Shown piece by piece: positions 1 through 9,434 of a DNA stretch of 54,072 nt (positions within the stretch are counted from its first letter, which is position 1; each line of letters opens with the position of its first letter). A program made the translations under genes and the position numbers. Source of the DNA: Lutibacter sp. GTDB taxonomy: Bacteria > Bacteroidota > Bacteroidia > Flavobacteriales > Flavobacteriaceae. The stretch lies in assembly GCA_030694935.1 (NCBI GenBank), contig JAUYUA010000078.1, positions 1 through 54,072 on the forward strand, read 5' to 3'. The notes under the pieces are model-generated. The model had not been told where the DNA came from. It was given only the letters and a program-made list of their open reading frames with translations, and ran no database searches.

Positions 1-87
1 AAACTGACATCAAACACTAAGCACACAGGAGTATTGCCGCAGAGCATGAAGATGAAATTTTTTTATCACTTAGCGTTGAGCAACTAA
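1..87 (+). CDS. Possible 3' end of a gene cut by the window edge
   Basis: The first frame is open from base 1 to a TAA at 85-87 and would encode 28 residues; the other two forward frames hit stops within the first 20 bases. The peptide has no motif that I recognise. It may be the C-terminus of a gene lying mostly outside the window or a chance open stretch. Confidence 0.22.
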   Translation, partial: KLTSNTKHTGVLPQSMKMKFFYHLALSN

Positions 88-202
88 AATATTAAAATTA
101 CAAAAATCCTTATTTTTAGGGGTAGCTTTTTATTGACTTAATAATAAATAATAAAAATTAAAATACTGATAATCAGCACTTAAAATAATAAATCATAAAC
201 AG
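88..202. other. AT-rich spacer before the MFS locus
   Basis: This stretch is strongly AT-rich and holds no convincing gene. It ends in ATAAACAG directly before the repeat element at 203. That resembles the AAACAG tail of the element itself, so a decayed earlier copy is possible but not demonstrable. Confidence 0.4.
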
Positions 203-309
203 ATGAAACGAGCCATAACAAATTTTGATACACAGCAGAATGATTAATGGCGACCAGCCGGCAGGCAGGCAGGCTGCATCTGTACCAATAAAAAATAAAT
301 AATAAACAG
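203..309 (+). repeat. ATGAAA-flanked interspersed element, copy A
   Basis: This 107-bp copy starts ATGAAACGAGC and ends AAACAG immediately before the ATGAAA start of the MFS gene. It shares the body AACAAATTTTGAT..., GAATGATTAATGGCGA and the AT-rich tail with copies at 24776-24884, 24885-24972 and 35659-35785. A GC-rich insert (CCGGCAGGCAGGC) sits at about 255-275. Relative to the 88-bp copy C it is 19 bp longer and has one extra base near its start, so the mini open frame seen in C is broken here. Confidence 0.85.
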
Positions 310-1554
310 ATGAAAAATGTAACACTGGGACTCAAAGAAAACTGGAAACAGTTTACATTGCTCGTAATCATTAATGGTTTTGTTGGCGGTATGGTGGGAT
401 TGGAACGTTCCATTCTTCCGCAAATTGCAGAACAGGAATTTGCCATTGCCGCCAAAACAGCTATTCTTTCCTTCATTATTGTTTTTGGGATTGTAAAAGC
501 CATTACCAATTATTACACGGGAGCATTGGCCAATAAATACGGCAGAAAAAATTTATTGGTTGCCGGATGGCTTATTGCAATACCAATTCCTTTTATCTTA
601 ATGTATGCGCCAAACTGGAACTGGATTATAGCCGCCAATGTGCTTTTAGGAATAAATCAGGGTTTAACCTGGTCGAGCACGGTTGTTATGAAAATTGACC
701 TTGTTGGCGAAAAGCAAAGAGGTTTTGCAATGGGACTCAATGAATTTGCAGGTTACCTTTCAGTTGCCATAATTGCATTTTTAACTGGTTGGATTGCCGG
801 TAAATACGGCATCAGGCCCTATCCTTTTTACTTGGGGTTTGTTTTGGTGTTTTTTGGGCTCATTGGAAGTATTTTCTGGATTAAAGACACCAAACATCAC
901 GTTGCCAAAGAAACAACAACCAGCACCGTTCCCAAACTAAAAAATATTTTTTGGGATACCACGTGGAAAAATAAAAACTTAGGTTCAGTCACACAGGCCG
1001 GGTTAATTAACAATTTGAATGATGGAATGGTATGGGGAATATTCCCAATATTGCTGGCCAATAAAAATTTCACCTTAGAACAAATTGGTGTCATAGCCGC
1101 AATTTATCCTGGCGTTTGGGGACTTGGGCAGCTTTTTACAGGTAAAATGGCCGACAAATTTTGCAAAAAAGATATGCTCTTTACCGGAATGTTTTTACAG
1201 GCCATCGCATTGGTTTCATTTGTTTGGGCAAATACGATGTTCGAATATGCAGTGCTTTCATCGGTTTTGGGTTGGGGAACAGCCATGGTTTATCCAACAT
1301 TTTTGGCAACAGTGGCAGAAAATACACATCCGCAGGATAGAGCAAAAAGCATCGGAATATTTCGACTTTGGAGAGATTTAGGCTATGCAATAGGCGCTAT
1401 CTTAACAGGTATAATAGCAGATTTAATTAGCATCAATGCTTCAGTGCTTTTTATTGGCTTCCTTACTTTCCTATCTTCAATGATTATCTATTTCAGAATG
1501 AGATGCGGTGAGGGCACTTCTGTAAAAATATTACATTGGATTTTACGTAAATAA
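310..1554 (+). CDS. MFS transporter
   Basis: The 414-residue protein is a major facilitator superfamily permease with about 12 hydrophobic segments. The family's loop signature G-x-L-x(4)-G-R-K is visible at residues 71-80 (GALANKYGRK), with a weaker equivalent near GKMADKF in the second half. Length fits the family. The substrate cannot be read from sequence. The start codon is the ATGAAA that abuts repeat copy A. A rhodanese gene follows 9 bp downstream, probably in the same operon. Paired MFS and rhodanese genes suggest handling of a sulfur- or oxyanion-type compound, but that is inference. Confidence 0.88.
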   Translation: MKNVTLGLKENWKQFTLLVIINGFVGGMVGLERSILPQIAEQEFAIAAKTAILSFIIVFGIVKAITNYYTGALANKYGRKNLLVAGWLIAIPIPFILMYAPNWNWIIAANVLLGINQGLTWSSTVVMKIDLVGEKQRGFAMGLNEFAGYLSVAIIAFLTGWIAGKYGIRPYPFYLGFVLVFFGLIGSIFWIKDTKHHVAKETTTSTVPKLKNIFWDTTWKNKNLGSVTQAGLINNLNDGMVWGIFPILLANKNFTLEQIGVIAAIYPGVWGLGQLFTGKMADKFCKKDMLFTGMFLQAIALVSFVWANTMFEYAVLSSVLGWGTAMVYPTFLATVAENTHPQDRAKSIGIFRLWRDLGYAIGAILTGIIADLISINASVLFIGFLTFLSSMIIYFRMRCGEGTSVKILHWILRK

Positions 1555-1563
1555 CCTAATAAA

Positions 1564-1866
1564 ATGAAAACACAAGACAACTGCATCACGCTTGATATTT
1601 TGAAACAAAGACTGAAAAGCAAAAACAAAATCATCATTATTGATGTAAGAAGCCTTGAAGAATACAACGAAAAGCACATCCCCAATGCCATCAATATTCC
1701 ACTTGAAAAATTAGATGACGAAGCAAAAACTTTTGATAGAAATAAATTTTACATAACCGTTTGCGGCAAAGGCGGAAACCGCTCCGCTACAGGAGCAGAA
1801 AAATTAAATCAAATGAAGTTCAATGCCATTTGGCTTTGTGGCGGAACATTTGGTTGGTTCGAATAA
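1564..1866 (+). CDS. Rhodanese-like single-domain protein
   Basis: This 100-residue protein has the rhodanese fold signatures: IIDVRSLEEYNEKHIPNAINIP near residues 25-46, the nucleophile loop at Cys67 (CGKGGNRS) and the closing GGTFGW. Rhodaneses carry sulfane sulfur on this cysteine. The loop here is C-x5-R, one residue longer than the common C-x4-R; Cdc25-type members of the fold have this longer spacing. It has no signal peptide, so it should be cytoplasmic. It probably shares an mRNA with the MFS gene upstream. Confidence 0.85.
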   Translation: MKTQDNCITLDILKQRLKSKNKIIIIDVRSLEEYNEKHIPNAINIPLEKLDDEAKTFDRNKFYITVCGKGGNRSATGAEKLNQMKFNAIWLCGGTFGWFE

Positions 1867-2001
1867 AACATAGACCCTAAAGATTTTACCTATTTATTTG
1901 AAGTATATTTTCCTGCCAATTTGAATTTTTGGCAAGGAAATGTTTTCAAAAATTAATAAAAAACATCAAGAATTCAAATCGAAACTTTAATCATCAAAAT
2001 T

Positions 2002-2110
2002 CCTCGAGGCTCTGCCTCGGGGTATAGAGGAAAGTTTGAAAACCTTAGGTTTTCATCAAACTAAAATTTGGCTTTCTTCCTATTGATACCTCGATGGCTC
2101 TGCCTCGGGG
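2002..2110. repeat. Stem-loop block between convergent genes
   Basis: Two near-identical units (CCTCGAGGCTCTGCCTCGG and a variant with CGATGG) lie at 2002-2022 and 2089-2110. The first folds into a 9-bp stem, CCTCGAGGC with GCCTCGGGG, around a TCT loop. Between them AGTTTGA and TCAAACT enclose AAACC-TT-AGGTTT. The block sits between the convergent rhodanese and S9 peptidase genes and could end transcription in both directions. Confidence 0.6.
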
Positions 2111-2114
2111 TAAT

Positions 2115-4922
2115 TCATTTCTGAGTTTTAACCTGAATGAGTTCTAAACCCTGATTGATTCCTTTTTCCATAGCGGGCACGCCACGATCCATCCAAACTG
2201 GTTTTAAATCACCTTTTAAATAGTAATCAAAAAACTGCGCCATTCTGATATTGAAATCTTTGCGATTTTGATATTTTACAGGCCAGTGCGGTTCCTCATT
2301 ATAATTTAAAAACCAAGAAGGTTTTCCCAACCTTCGCAAGGCTGTAAAAAATTCAATTCCTTGATACCAAGGCACATGACCATCGGCATCATTGTGCATA
2401 ATTAACAATGGCGTATTTATTTTATCCATATTAAAAATGGGTGAATTTTCTGTATAACGGGCAGGATATTCCCAAGGAGTTCCACCAATTCTGCTTTGCG
2501 TATGCTCGTATTGAAACTGCCTGCTTAAACCTGTCCACCAACGAATTCCGCCATAAGCGCTTATCATATTTGCCACAGGCGCACCAGATTCCGCCGCCTT
2601 AAAAATATTGGTTTTAGTCACCAAATAAGCAATTTGGTATCCACCCCAACTATGGCCTTGCACACCAATATTATCTTTGTCTATAAATCCTTTTTCTATC
2701 AAGGAAGTGACTCCGGGAATAACACAATTGAAAGCACTTTCGCCAGGATAACCAATACGATAATGAATATCCGGATTGAAAATCACATATCCGCGACTTG
2801 CGTAAAAGCTATAATTGATGGAAGATCGACCGTAAGCAGGCGCTCTGTGGCTATTCAAATCATCGGAACTTTTTTCATAAAAATTGACCAATAGCGGGTA
2901 TTTTTTATTTGGATCAAAATTTTCGGGCTTAATCAGCATTCCGGTAAGTTCGATTCCATCTAAGGAAATCCAATTTATCAACTCGGCAGTTCCCCAATTA
3001 TAGTCGCTTTGCTGCGGATTTGCATTGCTCATTACAACAGGTTTTTTAAAATTTAAATCGGAATAAAGGATGTTTGGAAATTCCGTAAAAGATTCTCGGG
3101 TAAAAATTACTTTTTCACTATCTCTGGCTTTTACGGGCGTTGAATAACTGTAGGGTTCCATAAGAAGCTGTTCCCCTTTTAAAGTTTTAAAATTCAATTT
3201 ATAATAACCAGAGAACTTATTAATTTCATTAAAATTGGTTAACAGCCAATCTTTGTCTGTTGAAATAAATCGTTCTTCATCATCCATTTTTGCATATCTG
3301 AAAACTGTTTTACCGACACGGCCATTGGTTAATTTCCTGCTTTGGCCATTTTCCGGATTAAATTCCCAAATATCATATCGGTCATAGATGATAATGGCTG
3401 CATCATTGGCGATCCAGCCCGCCAAACCATAAGAATTGGGATGGTCGGGAGAATCATTTAATTCATCATAAAAAACTTTGCCGGAAGTCAGTTTTTTTAC
3501 CTTTTTTGAAGCTAAATGAACCGTAAACCACTCACGATCAATAGGATTGTATCCATAGGCATATTTTCCGTTAGGGCTCAACATCACGCGCCCGGCGATA
3601 TTTTTTAATATTTCAGTGGTTTCACCAGTATTAATATTAACTACGGAATAATCCCTTGCATTTTGGCCAGTCCACTGACTTTCCAATTCATACGGCATGG
3701 ATGCATTTACCAATGCAAACAGGGCATTTCCTTCATTTCCGATTTCAGCTTCCGGAAATTCAACAGTTGCCAACTGATATAATTTATCATTGTTTAAGTG
3801 AATTACCGTTTCAAAAGATTTCTTTAGATCATTTTTAAGTTGCAGTTCTTGCACGGTATATAATTGCGGTTCATTGTAGGTCCACACTTCAACATTTACA
3901 ATTTCTTCGGCTAACAACATCGTATCTTTAACGATGGGCGGTTTTGCCAAGCCAAAATAAAGTTTGGTTTCATCTTTTGAAAAAGTGATTTTTCCATCGG
4001 CAGAAACCAAGTAATTTTTTGGTGCCGTAGTGTTGTCAACTTGTTTTTTTGCCAATTTATTCCCATCACGCCAAATATACAATTCATTAGGCCGCACCTG
4101 AACTTTTGTGGTATCTGCATCAACAATAAAACCTAAATTTTTGCCGGAATCACTAAAACTTAACTGCGCATATTTTGCCTTATCGCCTTTAAAAATATTG
4201 CTGATTTTGTTGCTCTCCAAATCGATGATATAAACCCCTTCACCCGAAGTTGAATCAACACCCGAAGTTGTGTAAGCCAAGCGTTTTCCCTCTTTTGCAA
4301 AAATAAAATCTTTCACAAATTTAACGGTGTCTTGCTTGCCTGAGTTAAGATTTCTGATAACCAAATGATAACCTGTATCTTTACCGACTTTTTTTATCTT
4401 TTTTACGGTTTTCGGCTTTATGCTGTCGGCTGTTTTACTTTCAGGTTTTTTCTTTTTGTCAACCTTTGCTTCATCTAACATATAAGCCACATAACCTTCC
4501 CTTTTTTCAGGAATTTTATAGGACTTCATATTGGCAATTTTAAGCAAAGATTTATCCTTTAAATTATAAATACCCAAGGTGTCTTTAGGGAGTTTTTCTT
4601 TGTCAATTTTTTTGCGTTGCAATGCTCTGATGCTGTCTTTAAAAGGCTTAACCGTAAAAATGGCAAACTTAGCATTGTGGGTAAATTTTCCTTCTTCACC
4701 TCTATGTTGTTCAAAAATTAGGTTGGCATTGGCATCTTTTATTTTTAAAAATTGATCTTGCTCCCCTTTTTCCAAAGAATACATTATAAAATTTCCATCA
4801 GGAGAAATGGCTTTGTTCTTAATAGAATTCCAAATTTCAACATCGGCGTGGTCCAATATTTTTTTTTGTGCTGAAATTGTTAACGAAGCAAATAACAATA
4901 AAATTGATAAAAATGTTCTCAT
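2115..4922 (-). CDS. Secreted S9 family (prolyl oligopeptidase type) peptidase
   Basis: The 935-residue protein starts with a Sec signal (MRTFLSILLLFASLTISAQ), then a long N-terminal beta-propeller-like region containing a lysine-rich linker near residues 150-180. The C-terminal alpha/beta-hydrolase domain shows the S9 triad: Ser758 in GHSWGGYQ, Asp847 in HNDADGHVPW and His879 in EEPHWP. Members cleave short peptides, often after proline. It is likely periplasmic or surface-attached. It stands alone, divergent from the M16 pair, and converges on the rhodanese gene. Confidence 0.92.
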   Translation of the reverse strand: MRTFLSILLLFASLTISAQKKILDHADVEIWNSIKNKAISPDGNFIMYSLEKGEQDQFLKIKDANANLIFEQHRGEEGKFTHNAKFAIFTVKPFKDSIRALQRKKIDKEKLPKDTLGIYNLKDKSLLKIANMKSYKIPEKREGYVAYMLDEAKVDKKKKPESKTADSIKPKTVKKIKKVGKDTGYHLVIRNLNSGKQDTVKFVKDFIFAKEGKRLAYTTSGVDSTSGEGVYIIDLESNKISNIFKGDKAKYAQLSFSDSGKNLGFIVDADTTKVQVRPNELYIWRDGNKLAKKQVDNTTAPKNYLVSADGKITFSKDETKLYFGLAKPPIVKDTMLLAEEIVNVEVWTYNEPQLYTVQELQLKNDLKKSFETVIHLNNDKLYQLATVEFPEAEIGNEGNALFALVNASMPYELESQWTGQNARDYSVVNINTGETTEILKNIAGRVMLSPNGKYAYGYNPIDREWFTVHLASKKVKKLTSGKVFYDELNDSPDHPNSYGLAGWIANDAAIIIYDRYDIWEFNPENGQSRKLTNGRVGKTVFRYAKMDDEERFISTDKDWLLTNFNEINKFSGYYKLNFKTLKGEQLLMEPYSYSTPVKARDSEKVIFTRESFTEFPNILYSDLNFKKPVVMSNANPQQSDYNWGTAELINWISLDGIELTGMLIKPENFDPNKKYPLLVNFYEKSSDDLNSHRAPAYGRSSINYSFYASRGYVIFNPDIHYRIGYPGESAFNCVIPGVTSLIEKGFIDKDNIGVQGHSWGGYQIAYLVTKTNIFKAAESGAPVANMISAYGGIRWWTGLSRQFQYEHTQSRIGGTPWEYPARYTENSPIFNMDKINTPLLIMHNDADGHVPWYQGIEFFTALRRLGKPSWFLNYNEEPHWPVKYQNRKDFNIRMAQFFDYYLKGDLKPVWMDRGVPAMEKGINQGLELIQVKTQK

Positions 4923-5360
4923 AAAATAAATTTTAAACCAAAAGATAAATATAGGTATTCAGATGAATATATTTAGTAAATAAAAATTATTTGAATTTTT
5001 TGCCATTGAACCCCATAATTTTGCGTTATATTTTAATGCTTTAAATTGCCTCTATATTTTACGCATACTATTTATTGTCAATTCTTAGATTGAACATCGG
5101 CAATTTTTCGTTGTCAAAAATCGCCAATTATATTTACAAAATCGGTGGTGAAATATGTCAAACTAAGGAACAGATCATTAAAAAAACACAATCTAAAATA
5201 TTGATTTTTTAATTTCAGAAATATTGTCGATATTTATTCAGAATTTAATCATTAATTTTGGCTGGCATCAACATAAGGACGCCCTATTTTTAGTCGTTTT
5301 TATCCAAGATTAAAAAATTGCTGAAATTCCCTAATGTTAAAACTAATTAATTTGTGTTTT
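4923..5360. other. Divergent promoter spacer
   Basis: This 438-bp AT-rich gap separates the S9 and M16 genes. I see no gene in it. On the plus strand it holds two TAATTTTG boxes (5016-5023 and near 5254) matching the flavobacterial TAnnTTTG element. Confidence 0.5.
4991..5023 (+). promoter_or_regulatory. Candidate promoter for the M16 operon
   Basis: TTG at 4991-4993 is followed after 22 bases by TAATTTTG at 5016-5023, close to the Bacteroidota housekeeping pattern. It would give a leader of over 300 nt, so the second TAATTTTG near 5254 may be used instead. Confidence 0.35.
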
Positions 5361-6674
5361 ATGAAAAAAATAACGCTCCTTTTCCTTCTTTTGCTAAGCT
5401 TTTCAGGCCAAGCGCAAATGAAATCTGATGATGTAAAAACTTTTACTTTAAAAAACGGCATGAAGTTTTTGGTGGTGGAAGATTTCTCCATCCCAAACGC
5501 CAATATGTATTTGTTTTACAAGGTTGGAAGTCGCAACGAATATCAGGGAATAACAGGACTTTCGCACTTTTTTGAACATATGATGTTCAACGGAGCCAAA
5601 AAATATGGCCCAAAACAATTTGACCAAACGATGGAATTTAACGGCGGTGCCAACAATGCCTATACCACCAAAGATGTGACGGTTTACACCAACTGGTTCC
5701 CTGCATCGGCGATGGAAGTGATCTTTGATTTGGAAGGTGACCGAATTTCCAGCCTCAGCATTGACCCAAAAATTGTGGAAAGCGAAAGAGGCGTTGTTTT
5801 AAGCGAGCGAAGCACCGGACTTGAAAATTCGCCTTGGCGCCAGTTATCAGAAGCTGTGGAAGCCACTGCTTTTATAGAACATCCTTATCATTGGTCGGTT
5901 ATTGGCTACGAAGATGATATGAAAAACTGGAAACAACAAGATTTAGAGCGTTATTTTAAAATGTATTATGCGCCCAACAATTGTGTGGTGGTTGTTTCTG
6001 GAGCCATCAAAATGGCTGAAGTTAAAAGATTGGCCGAAAAATATTTGGAACCAATTCCCGCACAACCCGAGCCTCCAAAAATAACCATTGCTGAACCGGC
6101 GCAAACTGGAGAACGAAGAATAACAGTCCAAAAAGAAGTCGCCACGCCTTATTTGATGTTGGCATATCATACGCCCGAAACCAAAAATGAAGATTATTAC
6201 GCGTTGAATATCTTAAGCGCAGTACTTTCAAGAGGACAATCGTCGAGACTGTATTCAGAGCTGGTTAATAAGAAACAGTTAGCCACTTCAGTATTCACCG
6301 ATTTTGGCGAGAGCTTTGACCCAAGTCTTTTCGGCATTTATGCCGTAGCGAATAAAGAGGTGAATCCCATAGATTTAGAAAACGCGATTTATGCTGAAAT
6401 TGAAAAAATAAAAAATGAAGGCATCAGCGAAGTGGAACTTCAGAAAATAAAAAACCAGAAATTGATGGAGTTCTACAATCAGGTTGAAACCATCAACGGC
6501 AAATCGAACAATATAGGAACGTACGAAGTGTTTTTTGGCGATTATAAAAAAATGTTCCAAGCACCAGATAATTACAATAAAATTACGGTTGCAGATGTGC
6601 AAAACGTCGCCAAAAAATATTTTAAAAAGAGCAACAGAACAGTAGGAGTTTTAAAAACAAATACAGAAGACTAA
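5361..6674 (+). CDS. M16 family zinc peptidase, catalytic subunit
   Basis: I chose the ATG at 5361, nine codons into the open frame, because it yields a clean signal peptide (MKKITLLFLLLLSFSGQAQ). The 437-residue product has the inverted zinc motif HFFEH at residues 69-73 and the third ligand Glu149, the spacing expected for the insulinase/processing-protease family. The C-terminal M16_C domain follows. It is predicted to act in the periplasm on peptides. The next gene, 4 bp downstream, encodes a partner M16 protein lacking the zinc motif, so the two likely form one peptidasome. Confidence 0.92.
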   Translation: MKKITLLFLLLLSFSGQAQMKSDDVKTFTLKNGMKFLVVEDFSIPNANMYLFYKVGSRNEYQGITGLSHFFEHMMFNGAKKYGPKQFDQTMEFNGGANNAYTTKDVTVYTNWFPASAMEVIFDLEGDRISSLSIDPKIVESERGVVLSERSTGLENSPWRQLSEAVEATAFIEHPYHWSVIGYEDDMKNWKQQDLERYFKMYYAPNNCVVVVSGAIKMAEVKRLAEKYLEPIPAQPEPPKITIAEPAQTGERRITVQKEVATPYLMLAYHTPETKNEDYYALNILSAVLSRGQSSRLYSELVNKKQLATSVFTDFGESFDPSLFGIYAVANKEVNPIDLENAIYAEIEKIKNEGISEVELQKIKNQKLMEFYNQVETINGKSNNIGTYEVFFGDYKKMFQAPDNYNKITVADVQNVAKKYFKKSNRTVGVLKTNTED

Positions 6675-6678
6675 TTAT

Positions 6679-8061
6679 ATGAAACCAATCGCACAAAAAC
6701 TCATCATTATCGGCCTGTTTTTTCTGACCGTTTCAAATATCACAGCACAAGGTTACAAATTGCCCGAATATACATCCTTCAAATTGCCAAATGGCCTAAC
6801 TGTTTATTTGATGGAACAACACGATGTTCCTGTTATCAGTGTTTCAGCAGTTTTGCCAGCCGGCGCTATTTACGACCATGAAAAAGCCGGATTGGCCTTT
6901 TTAACCGCCAAAGCGCTTAAACATGGCACAAAAAATTATAGCAAATTAAAGCTGGATGAAGAAATTGACTTTATCGGCGCTTATATCGGTACTGATGCCT
7001 CGAAAGAATTTGCAAGTGTTTCTTCAAAATTTGCAGCAAAGGATAAAGACAAAATGCTGACAATTATTAAAGAAATAATGCTGGATCCTGTTTTTAACGC
7101 TGAAGAGTTTGAGAAGGAAAAAAGCAGGCTCTTGGTGGGCCTTGAACAGCAAAAAGAAAGTCCGAGAGCGGTAATAGGCAATTATTTCGACAAGCTTTTG
7201 TATGGCAATCACGTTTATGGAAATACCATACAAGGAGATCTTTCAAGTATCGGAAAATTAACCGTGGAAGATATAAAAACCTTCTACAACACAAATTACA
7301 AACCCAATCAGGCAGCCATCAGCATTGTTGGAGATTTTTCATCAAAAGAAATGAAAAGAAAATTAACTGCATTGTTTTCAAACTGGAAAAAAAGCGAAAA
7401 TATAATTGAAATTCCAGCGCTAAAAAACATCGCTTCTCTATCTGAAAATAAAGTGCTGTTAATCAATAAAGACGATGCAAAAGAAACAACATTTTATATT
7501 GGCGCACCCGGCATAAGCAGAAACAATCCCGATTTTGTGGCTATTGAAGTGATAAACACCTTGTTTGGCGGCCGATTTACTTCGATGCTGAACGATGAAC
7601 TGCGCGTAAATACCGGTTTAACTTACGGAGCCAACAGCCGATTTAATACCTTAAAAAATGGCGGTTCTTTTGTAATCAGCACTTTTACTGCCAGCAAAAC
7701 TACCGAAGCCGCCATTGATAAATCGTTGGAGGTTTTAAACAAATTACACATAAACGGCATCGATGAAAAATCACTGACATCAGCCAAAAACTATGTAAAA
7801 GGACAGTTTCCGCCGCGTTATGAAACAACAAACCAGCTGGCGAACTTGCTTACACAAATGTTCTGGTACAATTTTGACGCCACTTTTATTGAAAATTTTG
7901 AAAAAAATGTTGACAGCTTAAATCTCGAAAAAGCCAACCAAATTATTGCGCAATATTTCCCAAAAAACAATTTTCAATTTGTGTTGGTAGGCAAAGCTGC
8001 CGACATCAAAAAAATTGCTGAAAAATATGGTGAAGTGACAGAAGTGAATATTAAGGACTGA
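6679..8061 (+). CDS. M16 family protein, non-catalytic subunit
   Basis: This 460-residue exported protein (signal MKPIAQKLIIIGLFFLTVSNITAQ) has both M16 halves but no HxxEH: the equivalent stretch reads LAFLTAKALKHGT. The C-terminal half keeps the Arg/Tyr substrate-binding signature (LRVNTGLTYGANS) known from the inactive subunits of two-chain M16 peptidases. It lies 4 bp after the catalytic gene, consistent with translational coupling. It probably helps close the chamber and bind substrate. Confidence 0.9.
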   Translation: MKPIAQKLIIIGLFFLTVSNITAQGYKLPEYTSFKLPNGLTVYLMEQHDVPVISVSAVLPAGAIYDHEKAGLAFLTAKALKHGTKNYSKLKLDEEIDFIGAYIGTDASKEFASVSSKFAAKDKDKMLTIIKEIMLDPVFNAEEFEKEKSRLLVGLEQQKESPRAVIGNYFDKLLYGNHVYGNTIQGDLSSIGKLTVEDIKTFYNTNYKPNQAAISIVGDFSSKEMKRKLTALFSNWKKSENIIEIPALKNIASLSENKVLLINKDDAKETTFYIGAPGISRNNPDFVAIEVINTLFGGRFTSMLNDELRVNTGLTYGANSRFNTLKNGGSFVISTFTASKTTEAAIDKSLEVLNKLHINGIDEKSLTSAKNYVKGQFPPRYETTNQLANLLTQMFWYNFDATFIENFEKNVDSLNLEKANQIIAQYFPKNNFQFVLVGKAADIKKIAEKYGEVTEVNIKD

Positions 8062-8237
8062 TCAAAAACAGATTTTTAGCATATAAATATTGAAAAATGG
8101 CGTTATTTTAAGGCGATTCAAAAAATACAGAAAGTTTGCATCTATGAAACCTGAAAAAAACCATTCAATATAATTAATTAAAATGTTGGTGAAAATTACT
8201 GATATTTTTACCCTTGAATTTTAAACCCAATAGAAAG

Positions 8238-9371
8238 ATGAGCATTTCCTTTCAAAAACTGTTTTTTGCCATCTCAACAGTGATTGCAATTTTTGCAATT
8301 TTAATTTTGGCCAAGACCATACTTGTTCCTCTAGGTTTCGCTTTGCTTATTTCATTCATTCTTTACCCCTTGGCAAAAAAGCTGGAAATATGGGGAATCA
8401 ATAGAATTTTGGCTACTTTTTTTTCTATGCTAATTATGACTTTAATTATTGGAGGCGGGATTTTCTTTTTTTTAACTCAAATCACCAATCTTCCAAATGA
8501 ACTTTCCGATTTTCAGGATAAAATTATGGGGTTGCTTAGAGATATAATTATCTATATCAATAACCATTTCGATTTGGAAACAGATTTAGAGCAAGATTAT
8601 ATTATTGACCAATTAAAAGAATGGTTTAAAAACGTGGCCTTTCCTTTTGCTGAAAACACCTTTTACACCACCACAAGCTTTTTGGCCGGACTTTTGGCGA
8701 CCATGGTTTATACTTTTCTGTTTTTAATTTACAGAACAGGATTAACCAAGGCATTTTGTGAGTTTTCTCCTGAAGACAAAAGAGAGGTTGCTTTAAATAT
8801 GCTTAAAAAAGTGCAAAAAGTTGGCCAGAAATATTTGAGCGGAATGATTATTCTTATCATTATTTTAGGCTTGGCCAATAGCATCGGACTTTGGATTATT
8901 GGTGTTGACAGTCCGTTTCTTTTCGGATTTTTGGCCGCCGCAATGTCAATTATTCCTTATGTTGGCACAACTTTAGGCGCGAGTATTCCCGTTATGTATG
9001 CATTTATGTCGCACGATTCTTTGTGGATTCCATTTGCGGTTGCCGTGATGTTTTGGGCCATCCAATTAATCGAAAGCAACTTTTTGAGTCCGAAAGTAGT
9101 GGGAAGCAGTTTGCAAATCAATGCCTTGGCCGCCATTTTAAGTTTGCTTATTGGCGCTTCAGTGTGGGGAATTGCCGGGATGATTTTGTTCTTGCCTTTT
9201 GTTGCAATGTTAAAAGTAATTTGTGAAGAATTTGAATCTTTAAAACCCATTGCCTTATTAATTGGAAGCCAAGAAGATGACCATAAAGTGAAAAAAGAAA
9301 AATCAATAAAAAACCAATTGGTAAATTTAAAGAGCAAGTTGATAAAATTAAATAAGAAGCCTAAAAAATAG
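8238..9371 (+). CDS. AI-2E family (PerM-like) membrane transporter
   Basis: The 377-residue protein has the AI-2E/PerM layout: two N-terminal membrane segments, a soluble region (residues about 85-145), then a cluster of segments around the conserved VGSSLQINALAAILSLLIGASVWG-type stretch near residues 294-317. A basic lysine-rich tail ends it. I place the start at ATG 8238, preceded by AGAAAG, rather than the TTG eight codons upstream. The substrate is unknown; family members have been linked to autoinducer-2 export or Na+/H+ exchange. Confidence 0.85.
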   Translation: MSISFQKLFFAISTVIAIFAILILAKTILVPLGFALLISFILYPLAKKLEIWGINRILATFFSMLIMTLIIGGGIFFFLTQITNLPNELSDFQDKIMGLLRDIIIYINNHFDLETDLEQDYIIDQLKEWFKNVAFPFAENTFYTTTSFLAGLLATMVYTFLFLIYRTGLTKAFCEFSPEDKREVALNMLKKVQKVGQKYLSGMIILIIILGLANSIGLWIIGVDSPFLFGFLAAAMSIIPYVGTTLGASIPVMYAFMSHDSLWIPFAVAVMFWAIQLIESNFLSPKVVGSSLQINALAAILSLLIGASVWGIAGMILFLPFVAMLKVICEEFESLKPIALLIGSQEDDHKVKKEKSIKNQLVNLKSKLIKLNKKPKK

Positions 9372-9434
9372 CAGAACTACACCCTTTTTGAAATTTTCCT
9401 CTGAAAAAATCCTTAATGAAAAACCTGCCGACAA

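Noticed and set aside
203-309. The ATGAAA element as a promoter cassette
   Set aside because: Its AAATTTTG string lacks the TA of the TAnnTTTG box in all copies, and no TTG box is properly placed; I see no good promoter inside it.
5334-5360. Upstream start for the M16 protease
   Set aside because: The extension precedes a complete signal peptide and would disrupt it; ATG 5361 fits better.
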